64,000 nt of DNA from Winogradskyella bathintestinalis (GTDB taxonomy: Bacteria; Bacteroidota; Bacteroidia; Flavobacteriales; Flavobacteriaceae), in contig NZ_JASDDK010000003.1 in NCBI RefSeq assembly GCF_030407435.1, positions 345,456 through 409,455 of the forward strand. Reading direction: 5' to 3'. The notes under the pieces are model-generated. The model saw only the letters and a list, made by a program, of their open reading frames with translations, had not been told where the DNA came from and did not search any database. The position numbers were made by a program, and so were the translations under genes. Shown piece after piece: positions 54,802-64,000 of the stretch; positions within the stretch are counted from its first letter, which is position 1, and each line of letters starts with the position of its first letter.

Positions 54802-56214
54802 TTAGCTCATTACTTTAGATTTAATAAATTCAGTAATTAATTGAATTCCAAAACCAGATGCGCTTTTCATTTTAGCATAAGGTGAACTTCCAAAAGAAAC
54901 TCCTGCGATGTCTAAGTGCATCCAATTTTTATGTTCTTCGGTAAATGATTCTAAAAATTGAGCGGCGTTTGTAGCACCAGTTATAGGTTTGCCACTAAAG
55001 TTTCTCAAGTCTGCAATATCACTATGGAGGTCACTTTTATATTCTTCAAACATTGGTAGTTGCCAAACACGTTCGTGAACATTATAGCCAATTTTAGACA
55101 TAGTGCTTGCCATTTCTTCGTTATGCGTAAACATGCCTGCAGCTTCATAACCTAGAGTTCTTACGACACTTCCGGTTAAGGTGGCTAAATCTATTAAATA
55201 TTCTGGCTGTATTTTTTTAACAGCATAACTTAAACCGTCTGCCAAAACCAAACGACCTTCAGCATCAGTATCTATAATTTCAATTGTTTTACCAGAGTAG
55301 GAGTTAATTACATCACCAGGTCTATAACTTTCTGCATCAACAGCATTTTCGGCTGAGCAAACAATACCCACAATGTTAATATTAAGTTTTAATTTCGCAA
55401 CCAATTCTATTACTCCTAAAACCACCGCGGCACCTCCCATATCACTTTTCATATAGTGTAAATTAGTAGAAGGTTTAATGGATAATCCACCAGAATCAAA
55501 GGTGATGCCTTTACCCACTAAAGCGATATCGATTTTTGTACTCGAGTTACCGTTGTACTCGTTTATGATGACTACAGGTTTATTAACACTTCCTTTTCCA
55601 ACTGATAAAACAGCCTCAAAACCTTGGTTTTTAAGTTCTTTATGTTTTAAAACCGTACATTTATAATTGGCGAATTTTGAAGAATCTTCTGCCCAATTAC
55701 CTAAATATTCGGGTGTTTTTATATTTGGTGGAGCATCAACTAAGGCTTTTATTCTATTAATAGTTTCGCCTGTGTATTGTCCTTCGTCTAAAATTTTGTT
55801 AGATATTTTAGTTGAAGCGAATGTTATGGAGGTTTCATTATTTTTCTCTTTTTTAGATTTGAATTCACCAATGTTATATTGCCCCATTTCTAACCCAATC
55901 ACAGCTTTATTAACTTCGCTTTCCGATAAATTTTCAGCATAAACCTGAATCGATTTACTCCAATATTTCTGAGTTTCGAAAGCTAGTTTTTGAAAAGTTT
56001 TTTCTATTTGCGCACTATGTTTTTCTTCTCCTAAACCAATGAGGTAGATGCGGTTGCCAGTCTTACCATAAAGTAATTGATGCGTAGAAAAACTACCGTC
56101 AAAATCGGGTTTGTCAATAGGCAAAAATTCTTTTATTGTATTAAGATTATCTTTTCTACATGGAAGGATAAAATCTTTTGAATGATCTAATTTTTTAGAA
56201 TGTGTGAATGTCAT
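54802..56214 (-). CDS. M17-family leucyl aminopeptidase, cluster gene 7
   Basis: This 470-aa metallopeptidase has the conserved VGKGITFDSGGLSIKP, MKSDMGGAAVVLG and IDTDAEGRLVLADGLSYA, carrying the two-metal ligands and catalytic residues. The N-terminal ~150 residues form the usual regulatory domain. No signal peptide is present, so it acts in the cytoplasm. It may process the cluster's peptide product or turn it over. It starts 2 bp after the hydrolase stop, so both are on one transcript. Confidence 0.92.
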   Translation of the reverse strand: MTFTHSKKLDHSKDFILPCRKDNLNTIKEFLPIDKPDFDGSFSTHQLLYGKTGNRIYLIGLGEEKHSAQIEKTFQKLAFETQKYWSKSIQVYAENLSESEVNKAVIGLEMGQYNIGEFKSKKEKNNETSITFASTKISNKILDEGQYTGETINRIKALVDAPPNIKTPEYLGNWAEDSSKFANYKCTVLKHKELKNQGFEAVLSVGKGSVNKPVVIINEYNGNSSTKIDIALVGKGITFDSGGLSIKPSTNLHYMKSDMGGAAVVLGVIELVAKLKLNINIVGIVCSAENAVDAESYRPGDVINSYSGKTIEIIDTDAEGRLVLADGLSYAVKKIQPEYLIDLATLTGSVVRTLGYEAAGMFTHNEEMASTMSKIGYNVHERVWQLPMFEEYKSDLHSDIADLRNFSGKPITGATNAAQFLESFTEEHKNWMHLDIAGVSFGSSPYAKMKSASGFGIQLITEFIKSKVMS

Positions 56215-56216
56215 AA

Positions 56217-56990
56217 TTAAGAATTAAAATAGAGCCATTGTACGGCTTTTGGGAATTCTTCTCGCCAGTGCATTTCGGAATGAGCGCCTTGCTCATTAAT
56301 AGAAAAATGAAAATCGATGTCATAACCTTTAATCATTTTTTCTTGGATTATAAAGCCTAATTTATAGGCATTGGGCAAATGTTCCGCACTTTCTTTGCCT
56401 CCAGAATACAGATATATTTTCGATTTTTCTAAAGGCTGAAAGGTTTTGGTGTTTTTAAAAATTTTATTGGAAATCCATAAACTTGGTGAAAAAATCATCA
56501 TTTTACCAAAAACTCCAGGGTTCTTAAGCCCTGCATGTAAGCTGATTAATCCACCCATAGAGCTACCACCAATGCCGGTGTTTTCAAAATCGGGTAAGGT
56601 TCTATAATGGCTATTGATATAAGGCATTAACTTTTCAAGCATAAATTGAATGTAAAAATTACCTTTCCCTTCACCAAATCGAGGATGAAAATAGGGTAAG
56701 TATTCGCTTATGCGCTCTTCATTTCCATGATCGACTGCTATAATAATGAGATCACCACGTCCTTCTTCAGCTAATTTTGCCATAGATTTATCAATCGCCC
56801 AATCACCGAAAGGCGCTTCTGGATTGAATAAATTTTGACCATCTTGTAAATAGAGTACAGGATAGCGTTTCTCGGTTTCGTAATAATCGTGTGGTAATAA
56901 TGCAGAAATTTTACGTGTGGCATTAAGATGTGGAATCTCGTAGGCTTCTTCCAGAATTTCAATAATAGGTTCGAACTCCGTCACTGTCAT
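56217..56990 (-). CDS. Alpha/beta-hydrolase (enterochelin esterase-like, DUF-type esterase), cluster gene 8
   Basis: This 257-aa enzyme has the nucleophile motif GGSSMGG, the esterase-D-like segment YPVLYLQDGQNLFNPEAPFGDW and a C-terminal GAHSEMHWREEFP with the catalytic His. The ATG at 56990 (MTVTEFEP) is preferred; a TTG at 57017 adds nine residues. There is no signal peptide. It is the first gene of the minus-strand cluster half. Together with gene 1 it gives the cluster two hydrolases. Confidence 0.85.
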   Translation of the reverse strand: MTVTEFEPIIEILEEAYEIPHLNATRKISALLPHDYYETEKRYPVLYLQDGQNLFNPEAPFGDWAIDKSMAKLAEEGRGDLIIIAVDHGNEERISEYLPYFHPRFGEGKGNFYIQFMLEKLMPYINSHYRTLPDFENTGIGGSSMGGLISLHAGLKNPGVFGKMMIFSPSLWISNKIFKNTKTFQPLEKSKIYLYSGGKESAEHLPNAYKLGFIIQEKMIKGYDIDFHFSINEQGAHSEMHWREEFPKAVQWLYFNS

Positions 56991-57017
56991 AAATTTTAAT
57001 TTAGGTCTTGAACTCAA

Positions 57018-57334
57018 TGATTTATTTTCATGTCTTAACAGTTAAAAAAAATCAATATAAGTTCAAAGCGAAAATACTATTTTATGATATGAGTTACCAT
57101 AAAAATTTAAACAGATGTTAACAAAAGGTTATATATGAGAGATTTTTCTTTAAAATTTTACAATATAAATTAGAGTGTCATTGACACACAAAAATAGAAT
57201 CTACAAATCCGATTGGATTTTGTAATATTAGAATGGGAGTTTAACTCATAACGTTGATGCTTTTAAGAATATAACCGTCGAAAGAAGAAGTACACCGACT
57301 ACAATCTGGTACCGTTACATAAAAAATAGACTAG
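57018..57334. other. AT-rich intergenic region
   Basis: This 317-bp stretch separates the hydrolase from the frameshifted lipoprotein gene. It should contain the promoter of the minus-strand cluster half, but I see no full consensus pair. No RNA gene or coding stretch is evident. Confidence 0.4.
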
Positions 57335-57965
57335 CTATTTATACATCTCGCGAGTCAATTGCCAAACATGTTCTTTTGCAAATTCGCTAAAGAAGCTTAT
57401 ATAATTTCCAGTGTTAGAAATAACTGTAAAGCTCAAACAAGGGTAATGGTGTTTAAAAAAATGGTGTTCTACAGTTCCGTTAGGGTCTTTTTTCCATTCT
57501 ACAATACCCTTATATTTTTTTAAACCTTCATTATCTTTATAAATGTATATAGGTTTGATTTGGGCTATTTTATCTAAACCATTTTCGAGCTCGTTAAACC
57601 AGTTTTTAATCCACATTCTATTTGATGTACTGGTACTATTACAGCGATCTTTCCCTGGATAATAAATTATAACTATTGGTTTATTGGGAATCAATACGTT
57701 GTTCAACAGTGCCTTCGAGTAAAGATTTTAATTTTTGAATATCGGTTACCTGTCCGTGTTGCTCTCTAAATATTAATTTTTTTTGATTTGTGTATTCGCC
57801 TGGAATCTCTAGAAAATTATGTGTTAAAAGCAGTTTTTCATACTCTGATTTAGTGATTTCTATATTGTGGTGATCAAAATATATTATGTTTTGCGGTGCT
57901 AGTTTTGTTGAAGAACAAGAGCTAATAAAAATAACGAGAATTAAAATCTGTAGTATTTTTTTCAT
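57335..57965 (-). pseudogene. Frameshifted lipoprotein gene of unknown function
   Basis: Two overlapping reading frames form one disrupted protein. The first (57681-57965) begins with a lipoprotein signal (MKKILQILILVIFISSCSS; Cys17 is the likely lipidated residue) and runs to EQRIDSQ-stop. The second (57335-57706) begins in another frame and contains PIVIIYYPGKDRCNS. Dropping one base from the CCC run at 57686-57688 joins them as RIDSNKPIVIIYYPGKD, which reads naturally. The gene is therefore probably inactivated by a 1-bp insertion, or the reference has a sequencing error. The whole protein would be about 210 aa. The YYPGKDRCN segment could belong to a thioredoxin-like domain, but that is uncertain. 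Confidence 0.7.
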
Positions 57966-57989
57966 AATTGGTATATGTAAGTGGTTTGC

Positions 57990-58664
57990 CTAACTCACAA
58001 TCTTACCATCAACCATAGTCAGTTTTCTATCAGCCATATTCGCTAATTCTTGGTTATGAGTCACAATTACAAATGTTTGATTAAATTCATCTCTCAATTT
58101 AAAGAATAAATTATGTAATTGCTCTGCAGATTCACTATCTAAATTTCCAGAAGGTTCATCCGCAAAAATAATATTCGGATTATTGATTAAAGCTCTTGCC
58201 ACCGCCACACGTTGTTGTTCTCCGCCAGACATGCTATTAGGTTTATGGTGAATGCGGTCTTTTAAACCTAAATAATCCAATAATTCCTTAGCGCGTTTTT
58301 CAGTATCAACTTTCGGGGTATTATTAATAAATGCAGGAATACACACATTTTCTAAGGCGGTAAATTCAGGTAATAACTGATGAAATTGAAATATAAATCC
58401 AATATTCTTGTTCCTGAATTTTGCCAAGGCCTTATCATTTAATGATTTTATCGCTTCGTCATTAATTATCAATTCGGTTTCCGAATTATAATCTGGCTTA
58501 TCTAAAGTCCCCAGAATTTGTAGTAAGGTGGTTTTGCCAGCTCCAGAAGCTCCAACAATAGAAATAACTTCACCTTCTAAAATGGTTAAATCAACCCCTT
58601 TTAAAACTTGAAGTTCTTTATAGGCTTTTACAATGTGTTTTGCAGAAATTATTGTTTTATTCAT
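57990..58664 (-). CDS. ABC transporter ATP-binding protein, LolD/MacB-like
   Basis: This 224-aa ATPase has Walker [10 protein letters not shown], the signature [15 protein letters not shown], Walker [13 protein letters not shown] and the switch His in IVTHNQ. The short length and D-loop fit the LolD/MacB/FtsE subfamily, which drives lipoprotein release or efflux with separate permease subunits. No permease gene is adjacent, so its partner is encoded elsewhere. Confidence 0.92.
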   Translation of the reverse strand: MNKTIISAKHIVKAYKELQVLKGVDLTILEGEVISIVGASGAGKTTLLQILGTLDKPDYNSETELIINDEAIKSLNDKALAKFRNKNIGFIFQFHQLLPEFTALENVCIPAFINNTPKVDTEKRAKELLDYLGLKDRIHHKPNSMSGGEQQRVAVARALINNPNIIFADEPSGNLDSESAEQLHNLFFKLRDEFNQTFVIVTHNQELANMADRKLTMVDGKIVS

Positions 58665-58821
58665 AAGGTGTGAAAATAAGACTTAAAGAAATAATGTACA
58701 ATTATATAACCAAGATTTGTGATTCTAGTATGGGTAATTAAATTTTATTGACTTGGCAATAACAAGTGACATATAATTAGAGCAGGCTTTAATTTTTATA
58801 CAGACCCCACTGAATTGTTTT

Positions 58822-61248
58822 TTAAGATTTTCCAAACGTCGATTTCAATCCTTGAAAATCTATAAAATACTGCACACGCACTGAAAGTGTATGCTGAATT
58901 GGCTGATCGAATAAATTATCTATACTTTGAGAATAGTCATTTTCTGCCAAGGCATTACGGTTGAATAATTGATTTCTATACAAAGCGGTTAGAAAACTTC
59001 CAGGAGCAAATTGCCATGAATAACTGAAATCAATATTCCAAGTACTAAAGTTAATATTTGGATTATCCGCTATGGTATTAATCGTATAACCAGAGTTCTG
59101 GTTTAAGCGGCCAGAATCTAACAAGGTGAATAGGTCATTATCATAAATAACCGTATCCCAATAATGTCTAAAACTCAGCGCTAAAGCATTAAAAGGGTTG
59201 AAATTGTAATTAGCCGAAATACTATTGGTGACTATTTGCCGATTACGTTCTCCAAAAATAGGTTGACCATCTACACGATCAGCAAAACCGCGATCTCCAT
59301 TAGAAAAATCATAAGAAAAACTATACAATAATAATAATTTATCATTAACTCTCAAACGAGGTTCAATTTCAAAATCATAAGTAAATAAGTCTCTACCACC
59401 CTCAAATAATGCTCCAACATTAGCTCTTAAATCTAATGCAAATTTTCGATTGTAATTAGAGGAAAGCCAACCACCAGTAGTTACGAAATTTTCATAAATA
59501 AAAGGTCTTCCATCTCTAGATTCAAAATAATCTTTCTGTTTTCCGGGTTCTACATCAACACTAAATCCAAAACCATCAAGTTGCTTTGTAGTAGCACGAT
59601 ATGCAAGGCCGAAGTTAGTTTTAGAAAACACATTCGGACTTACCAAACGTTGATAATTAACATAACTACTTATTCTATAATTGTTAAGATTTCCGCTTGG
59701 CTCAAAAGTTTCATAAGAAATATCAGTACCAAAATCACTATAATTATTTCTATAGATCAGTCCTAAGTCATTAATATTAAATTTAGTATCGGCGTAACTG
59801 TGATCAAAACTATAACGTAAATTCCCATAAACTTTTCCCACCTGTACAAAACTGCTAAAACCGGTTTCTGAGTCTGCACTTTGATAATTGACATTACTCA
59901 TTCTTAAATCGGTATTTATACTATACGTGTTGCGCTTGTTTACCAAATTAGCGACTAAGGCAGTGGCATTAGCATCTCTAAAATTTCCTTCACGCATTAC
60001 GTTTGTATTAATTAAGCCAACAGAAGAGTTGCCATTAAATTGTTGGTCCACCACCAAAATATTATAGTTGGTAAAAGGTTCCACAATTTCGGTTCTGGTA
60101 GTGTTAGTAATGGTATCTCTAATTGATGCGTTTGTTTTTTCGGTAATAGCATTAAAAAGACCAATACCTAAACCGTTCTTAGTTCTGCCAGACACTTTAA
60201 GTGCATTTAACACTTTGACGTCTCTTGGCACATTGGCTCTTTCGTTTTCATTGAGATAAAGTTCTCCACTGGCTTTGCCACCAACGCGTCTTGAAAAAAA
60301 CAGATCGCCTTTATTAAATAAATCGACACCTTCCGTGAAAAACTGACGCTGTTCAGAGAACGTTTGCTCAAAAGGGCCAAGGTTTAATTCCACATTATCA
60401 AATCCAGCCTGACTAAAATCAGGAACTAATGTAGCATCTATAGTAAAATTATCGGTGAGTCCGTATTTTACGTCCATCCCAAATTTTAAATCGGTATCCG
60501 TTTTACCATCAAAATTATTGAATAATCCAGTTGTGAAAGGGTAGAGGTTTAATCGCACAGGCGGTTCGATATTTTTAAGGCCTTTTAATTCTCCGTGATA
60601 CAACCCAGTATTACCTTTTTTTGGATTTATAGCATTCCACGTAAACTGTGCTCTAGTGCGCCTAAAATGTCTATGAAATTGTAAACCCCAGATGGGCTCA
60701 TCTTGCTGAGCAAAGCGCAAGGCTCTATATGGAATTTTCATTTCCACAATCCAACCGTCACTTACAATTTTAACGGCGCTATCCCAAACGGCGTTCCAAC
60801 CAAAATCTTCACCTATAGTTGGATTTGCTATAGCATCCGCTTGAGTCCCAGAACTGAAAACAAAAAATTCAGTATCATTTTGGGCGTCATTATTCGGGTT
60901 TAGCATAACCGCAAAAAAATCATTTTGACCAAAATTATCTCTGCTGGTCAATTGCTTCATAATTTTACTCGGATCATCATATAGATACGCTGCAACGTAA
61001 ATAGCATTATCATTGTAAGTTATTCTTACTTCTGTACGTTGTTCTTTTGAAGTTGTTTCGCCAATTTCAGGTTTAAAAGAAATGAAATTAGTGGCTATTT
61101 CAGCATTTTGCCATATATCTTCATCTAAAACACCATCTATTTTGGGAGCTTCAACCGTTCGTGATATATGTAAGGTTTTTTTATTCTGAGAAAATAAATT
61201 TAGAGAAAGTAAGATAATGCATAAAAATGACAGAGAACGAAAGGTCAT
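58822..61248 (-). CDS. DUF5916 protein with CBM9-like N-terminal domain, secreted
   Basis: A signal peptide (MTFRSLSFLCIILLSLNLFSQ) precedes a family-9 carbohydrate-binding-like fold at about residues 30-220 (PKIDGVLDEDIWQNAEIATNF, VRITYNDNAIYVAAYLYDD, MKIPYRALRFAQQ). A long beta-rich C-terminal region of alternating hydrophobic strands, ending FDFQGLKSTFGKS-like, looks like an outer-membrane barrel. The length is 808 aa. The family is common in Bacteroidota and its function is unknown. The minus strand has TAGATTTG (61328-61321), a -7 element about 70 bp upstream, without a good -33. Confidence 0.88.
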   Translation of the reverse strand: MTFRSLSFLCIILLSLNLFSQNKKTLHISRTVEAPKIDGVLDEDIWQNAEIATNFISFKPEIGETTSKEQRTEVRITYNDNAIYVAAYLYDDPSKIMKQLTSRDNFGQNDFFAVMLNPNNDAQNDTEFFVFSSGTQADAIANPTIGEDFGWNAVWDSAVKIVSDGWIVEMKIPYRALRFAQQDEPIWGLQFHRHFRRTRAQFTWNAINPKKGNTGLYHGELKGLKNIEPPVRLNLYPFTTGLFNNFDGKTDTDLKFGMDVKYGLTDNFTIDATLVPDFSQAGFDNVELNLGPFEQTFSEQRQFFTEGVDLFNKGDLFFSRRVGGKASGELYLNENERANVPRDVKVLNALKVSGRTKNGLGIGLFNAITEKTNASIRDTITNTTRTEIVEPFTNYNILVVDQQFNGNSSVGLINTNVMREGNFRDANATALVANLVNKRNTYSINTDLRMSNVNYQSADSETGFSSFVQVGKVYGNLRYSFDHSYADTKFNINDLGLIYRNNYSDFGTDISYETFEPSGNLNNYRISSYVNYQRLVSPNVFSKTNFGLAYRATTKQLDGFGFSVDVEPGKQKDYFESRDGRPFIYENFVTTGGWLSSNYNRKFALDLRANVGALFEGGRDLFTYDFEIEPRLRVNDKLLLLYSFSYDFSNGDRGFADRVDGQPIFGERNRQIVTNSISANYNFNPFNALALSFRHYWDTVIYDNDLFTLLDSGRLNQNSGYTINTIADNPNINFSTWNIDFSYSWQFAPGSFLTALYRNQLFNRNALAENDYSQSIDNLFDQPIQHTLSVRVQYFIDFQGLKSTFGKS

Positions 61249-61363
61249 GTTGAATAAGTCGTAGGTGATTAAATTTTGAAAATTTCCGTGATTATATTAT
61301 AATAGCAATCACGAATTTTGCAAATCTAAGTTCTCACCCTGTGCCATACTCTTAATGAAAAGT

Positions 61364-61414
61364 TAAAAAAAGCCGTATATCCATTCAACACAACTTATTG
61401 AAGAGATAACGGCT
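61364..61414 (-). terminator. Terminator after the dehydrogenase operon
   Basis: On the minus strand AGCCGT and the reading TTCAA fold with TTGAA and ACGGCT into an imperfect ~17-bp stem, followed by seven T. It lies about 90 bp downstream of the aldehyde dehydrogenase. Confidence 0.65.
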
Positions 61415-61501
61415 ATTCCCATTATTGATTTTTGTCAAAAATTTAGTGAACGCCCCAAATTCTTTTAATATTTAGTGCGTTCACTAATGCATATAACACT
61501 A

Positions 61502-62896
61502 TTATTTTGCTACCATTATAGATTTAGTATTTACAAATTCTTTCATTCCAAATCCACCATGTTCTCTACCGAAACCAGAATCTTTTACTCCTCCAAACGG
61601 CATATTTGGCTCTGCTAATCCGAATTTATTGATAAACACCATACCCGTATCAAAATGCTTTTCTGCTAATTCTATGGCACGTTTATCGTCTTTTGAAAAT
61701 ATCCCGCCACCAAGACCAAAACGGCTGTCATTAGCAATTCGCATGGCATCTTCTTCATCTTTAGCTTTTATCAATGCCGCTACTGGGCCAAAAAGTTCGT
61801 CGTCGTAAGCAGGCTGACCAGAACTTACCGATTCTAGAACCGTTGCCGGATAATAAAATCCTTCACCATCTGGTATTTCTCCTCCACACAATAATTTGGC
61901 GCCATTTTTTATACTTTTCTCTACTTGCTCGTGTAAGGTTTCACGCAAATCCTTTCTTGCCATAGGTCCCATATCAGTTTCTTTATCCGTTGGATCTCCA
62001 ACTTTTAAATCTTTCATGGCCTTAACGAAAGCATCTCTAAAATCGTCATAAATGGCATCGACGACCACAAAACGTTTTGCAGCAATACAAGTTTCTCCAT
62101 TGTTATAGATTCGCCCTTGTACACAGGTTTTTACGGCCAATTCTAAATCGGCATCCTCGAGAACAATATAGGCATCATTACTACCCAATTCAAGAACTGA
62201 TTTTTTAAGTTCTTTCCCTGCTTTTTCACCAATGGCTTTTCCGGCATCTGGACTACCCGTTAAAGTCACACCACGAACTAATTCATGTTTTATAATGTCG
62301 TTAGATTGATCATGATCAATAATTAAAACACTAAACAAACCTTCTGGTAAACCTGCTTTTTTAAATATCGATTCTAATAATTTTGCCGTTCCTGTAACAT
62401 TCGAAGCATGTTTTAAAAGCACACTATTACCTGCCATAAGATTAGTAATACTGTAGCGTATTACTTGATAAGCTGGGTAGTTCCATGGTTGAATACCATA
62501 AATAATACCAATAGGTGAGTAGGTAATAATACCTTTACCACCATCTTGTAATTCCCTTTCTTCATTTTTTAAAAATTCGGCGGCATTATCGGCCGAATAA
62601 TCGCAGATTCCAGCGCAGAGATCAACCTCTTGTTTGCTTTGTTTTAGAAGTTTTCCCATTTCGTCGGTCATCAGTTCTGCCAATTCCGATTTATGGTTTT
62701 TTAGTTCTTTTCCAATCGCTTTTATAATCTTCCCGCGGTCTTCAAAAGATTTTGTTTTCCAATCAATAAAAGCGTTGTGCGACTTTTTTAATGTACTTTC
62801 AATTTCTTCATCTGTGAAATAGTTATACGTTTCAATTTCTTTTCCGTTAGTAGGATTAATCGTTTTAAATGTATTTTTTTTTGTTGTCGTTCCCAT
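61502..62896 (-). CDS. NAD(P)-dependent succinate-semialdehyde-type dehydrogenase
   Basis: This 464-aa aldehyde dehydrogenase has the NAD-binding TGSPDAGKAIG, the catalytic Glu in ELGSNDAYIV, the catalytic Cys in NNGETCIAAKRF and the C-terminal MPFGGVKDSGFGREHG. These fit the succinate-semialdehyde dehydrogenase (GabD/Sad) subfamily, which feeds GABA breakdown into the TCA cycle; other aldehydes remain possible. It is the second gene of the minus-strand pair with the SDR gene, 31 bp apart. Confidence 0.9.
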   Translation of the reverse strand: MGTTTKKNTFKTINPTNGKEIETYNYFTDEEIESTLKKSHNAFIDWKTKSFEDRGKIIKAIGKELKNHKSELAELMTDEMGKLLKQSKQEVDLCAGICDYSADNAAEFLKNEERELQDGGKGIITYSPIGIIYGIQPWNYPAYQVIRYSITNLMAGNSVLLKHASNVTGTAKLLESIFKKAGLPEGLFSVLIIDHDQSNDIIKHELVRGVTLTGSPDAGKAIGEKAGKELKKSVLELGSNDAYIVLEDADLELAVKTCVQGRIYNNGETCIAAKRFVVVDAIYDDFRDAFVKAMKDLKVGDPTDKETDMGPMARKDLRETLHEQVEKSIKNGAKLLCGGEIPDGEGFYYPATVLESVSSGQPAYDDELFGPVAALIKAKDEEDAMRIANDSRFGLGGGIFSKDDKRAIELAEKHFDTGMVFINKFGLAEPNMPFGGVKDSGFGREHGGFGMKEFVNTKSIMVAK

Positions 62897-62927
62897 AATT
62901 AAATTTTTGGTGTTTTAAATAAATTTT

Positions 62928-63668
62928 TTACTGTTGTTCACTCGGTACAATGTACACATCGTTAATATTAACACGTGCCGGCTGAGACAATGCATAATGA
63001 ATGGCATTAGCTATATCCTCAGCTTCTAAGGTGGTCATAGACTTCATATCCTTCATGTTTTCCTTAATGTCTTCATCTGTAATTGTATCTGTTAATTCGG
63101 TTGCCACGGCGCCAGGTTCAATAGATGTAACGTTAATACCATATTTTGGTGCTAACTCTTGTCTTAAACCTTCCGAAAACATTTTTACTGCAGATTTTGT
63201 GGCGCAATACACAGCACCTCCGGGGAAGTAACGATTTGCCGCCATAGACGAGATGTTAATAATGTCTCCCCCTTTATTATCAATCATTTTTGGTAATACC
63301 GCAGCGACTCCGTTTAATACACCTTTAATGTTTACATCTACCATCTTATCCCATTCATCAGTCTTTAATTTCTGTACATAAGAAAGTGGCATTAAACCAG
63401 CATTGTTTATCAATCCGTCAACTTTACCAAAAGCTTCCACAGTTTTTGAGACTACATTTTCGAAATCCTTCTTTTTTGTCACATCGCCCGAAGCAACTAA
63501 TGCTTTTCCACCGTCTTTTTCAATGGCGTCCTTAATAGTATTTAATTTATCTTCACGTCTGGCCATTAATACAACGTTCGCACCATCGGATGCTAATTTT
63601 TTTGCCGTTGCTTCTCCAATTCCGCTTGATGCACCTGTAATTATTATTGTTCTGTCTTTTAAACTCAT
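62928..63668 (-). CDS. SDR-family oxidoreductase
   Basis: This classical short-chain dehydrogenase of 246 aa has the cofactor motif TGASSGIGEA, NNAGLMP, and the catalytic YCATKSA (YxxxK) with Ser in NISSMAA. The acidic or basic residue after the glycine motif suggests NADP use. The substrate is unknown. It is the first gene of the pair with the aldehyde dehydrogenase, suggesting consecutive oxidation steps. Confidence 0.92.
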   Translation of the reverse strand: MSLKDRTIIITGASSGIGEATAKKLASDGANVVLMARREDKLNTIKDAIEKDGGKALVASGDVTKKKDFENVVSKTVEAFGKVDGLINNAGLMPLSYVQKLKTDEWDKMVDVNIKGVLNGVAAVLPKMIDNKGGDIINISSMAANRYFPGGAVYCATKSAVKMFSEGLRQELAPKYGINVTSIEPGAVATELTDTITDEDIKENMKDMKSMTTLEAEDIANAIHYALSQPARVNINDVYIVPSEQQ

Positions 63669-63873
63669 CTTGACTATAATTTTTATGTTATTTTTTAAAT
63701 ACCGTTAAAGATGGCGATATCCACTTAACTAAATTGACGTGATAGTGATATTTCTTGACTTATTTCCCTATTGGCTGTTACAGGGCCATATAAATTATAA
63801 TGTTATCTAAAAGCATTAATATTATTTGGAAATGCGCTAAAATGAAGTAGGACTATTGGTTAGTTTTAGACTA

Positions 63874-64000
63874 TGAACTTTCCTGAAATAGGTTGACTAA
63901 AAATTAAGCAATTAATTACAGTCACTTATGAAAACACAAAATGAACACTGGCGAAAAAAAAGCTATCAAAAAGCAACTTTAGAGACTAAACTTTTAGTCG
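63874..64000 (+). mobile_element. Possible left end of an IS3-family insertion sequence (truncated)
   Basis: TGAACTTTCCTGAAATAGG begins at 63874 and has the TGA-start of an IS3-type terminal repeat. A short leader is followed at 63928 by an open frame that runs off the window (MKTQNEHWRKKSYQKATLET), which has the basic character of a transposase OrfA N-terminus. The opposite end and OrfB are beyond the window. This is an interpretation from style, not a match I can verify. Confidence 0.35.
63928..64000 (+). CDS. Partial reading frame, possibly a transposase or HTH protein
   Basis: This plus-strand frame of 24 codons starts with ATG and is open to the window edge. The residues are basic and polar. 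It may be the start of OrfA of the putative IS. With so little sequence I cannot say more. Confidence 0.4.
   Translation, partial: MKTQNEHWRKKSYQKATLETKLLV

Noticed and set aside
58822..61248. DUF5916 protein considered as a TonB-dependent receptor
   Set aside because: No plug domain or TonB box is seen, and the N-terminal part is CBM9-like. It fits the DUF5916 family better.

Overview
The window reads as a chromosomal segment of a member of the Flavobacteriaceae (Bacteroidota). It is strongly AT-rich. Several promoters fit the Bacteroidota pattern (TTG, about 20 bp, TAnnTTTG). Markers include a type IX secretion C-terminal sorting domain, a CAL67264-type small membrane protein, DUF4159 and DUF5916 proteins, a very long TamB-like protein and a BadF-type sugar kinase. 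I see no complete prophage or CRISPR array. A possible insertion-sequence end lies at the extreme right.

Layout. 1-1660: three minus-strand tRNA genes (Ser-GCT, Pro-TGG, Arg-TCT) followed downstream by six tandem ~178-bp copies of the tRNA-Arg tail, terminator and spacer. 1811-8209: a small possible nuclease, then the ligase-associated DNA repair cassette (MBL exonuclease, ATP-dependent ligase, Lhr-type helicase, PdeM/MPE phosphoesterase), with overlapping or abutting genes. 8206-14336: a minus-strand housekeeping run (SAM methyltransferase, AI-2E-family permease, SpoU methylase, DUF4159, RsmE, PPIase, TsaD). 14544-25165: plus-strand TamB, PfkA, GAPDH, N-acetylglucosamine-kinase-like protein, a T9SS cargo protein and an M24 peptidase. 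25162-28069: MFS transporter and acyl-CoA carboxylase beta subunit. 28188-29535: FMN reductase, GNAT and MarR, with a palindrome over the promoter. 29677-33028: pirin, small membrane proteins and EttA.

33441-42485 is a collinear seven-gene block: coiled-coil protein, unknown, AAA+ ATPase, unusual Nudix hydrolase, unknown, and two membrane proteins. It looks like one uncharacterised AAA+ machine, and its spacers carry decayed repeat-like filler. 42579-47914 holds GNAT, HutG, a coiled-coil membrane protein, HutI and FumC.

48268-56990 is the best candidate for an undescribed biochemical system. Two convergent gene groups encode two alpha/beta hydrolases, two or three ATP-grasp-type ligases, a YbdK/GCS2-type carboxylate-amine ligase, a class I glutamine amidotransferase and an M17 aminopeptidase. 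This is a toolkit for building, and possibly trimming, a small peptide or amide. One ATP-grasp enzyme carries a lysine/alanine-rich, histone-H1-like tail made partly of a 20-residue tandem repeat. The right part holds a frameshifted lipoprotein gene, a LolD-like ATPase, a DUF5916 protein, a succinate-semialdehyde-type dehydrogenase, an SDR oxidoreductase and a truncated reading frame. All functions are inferred from motifs and family knowledge; no searches were run.
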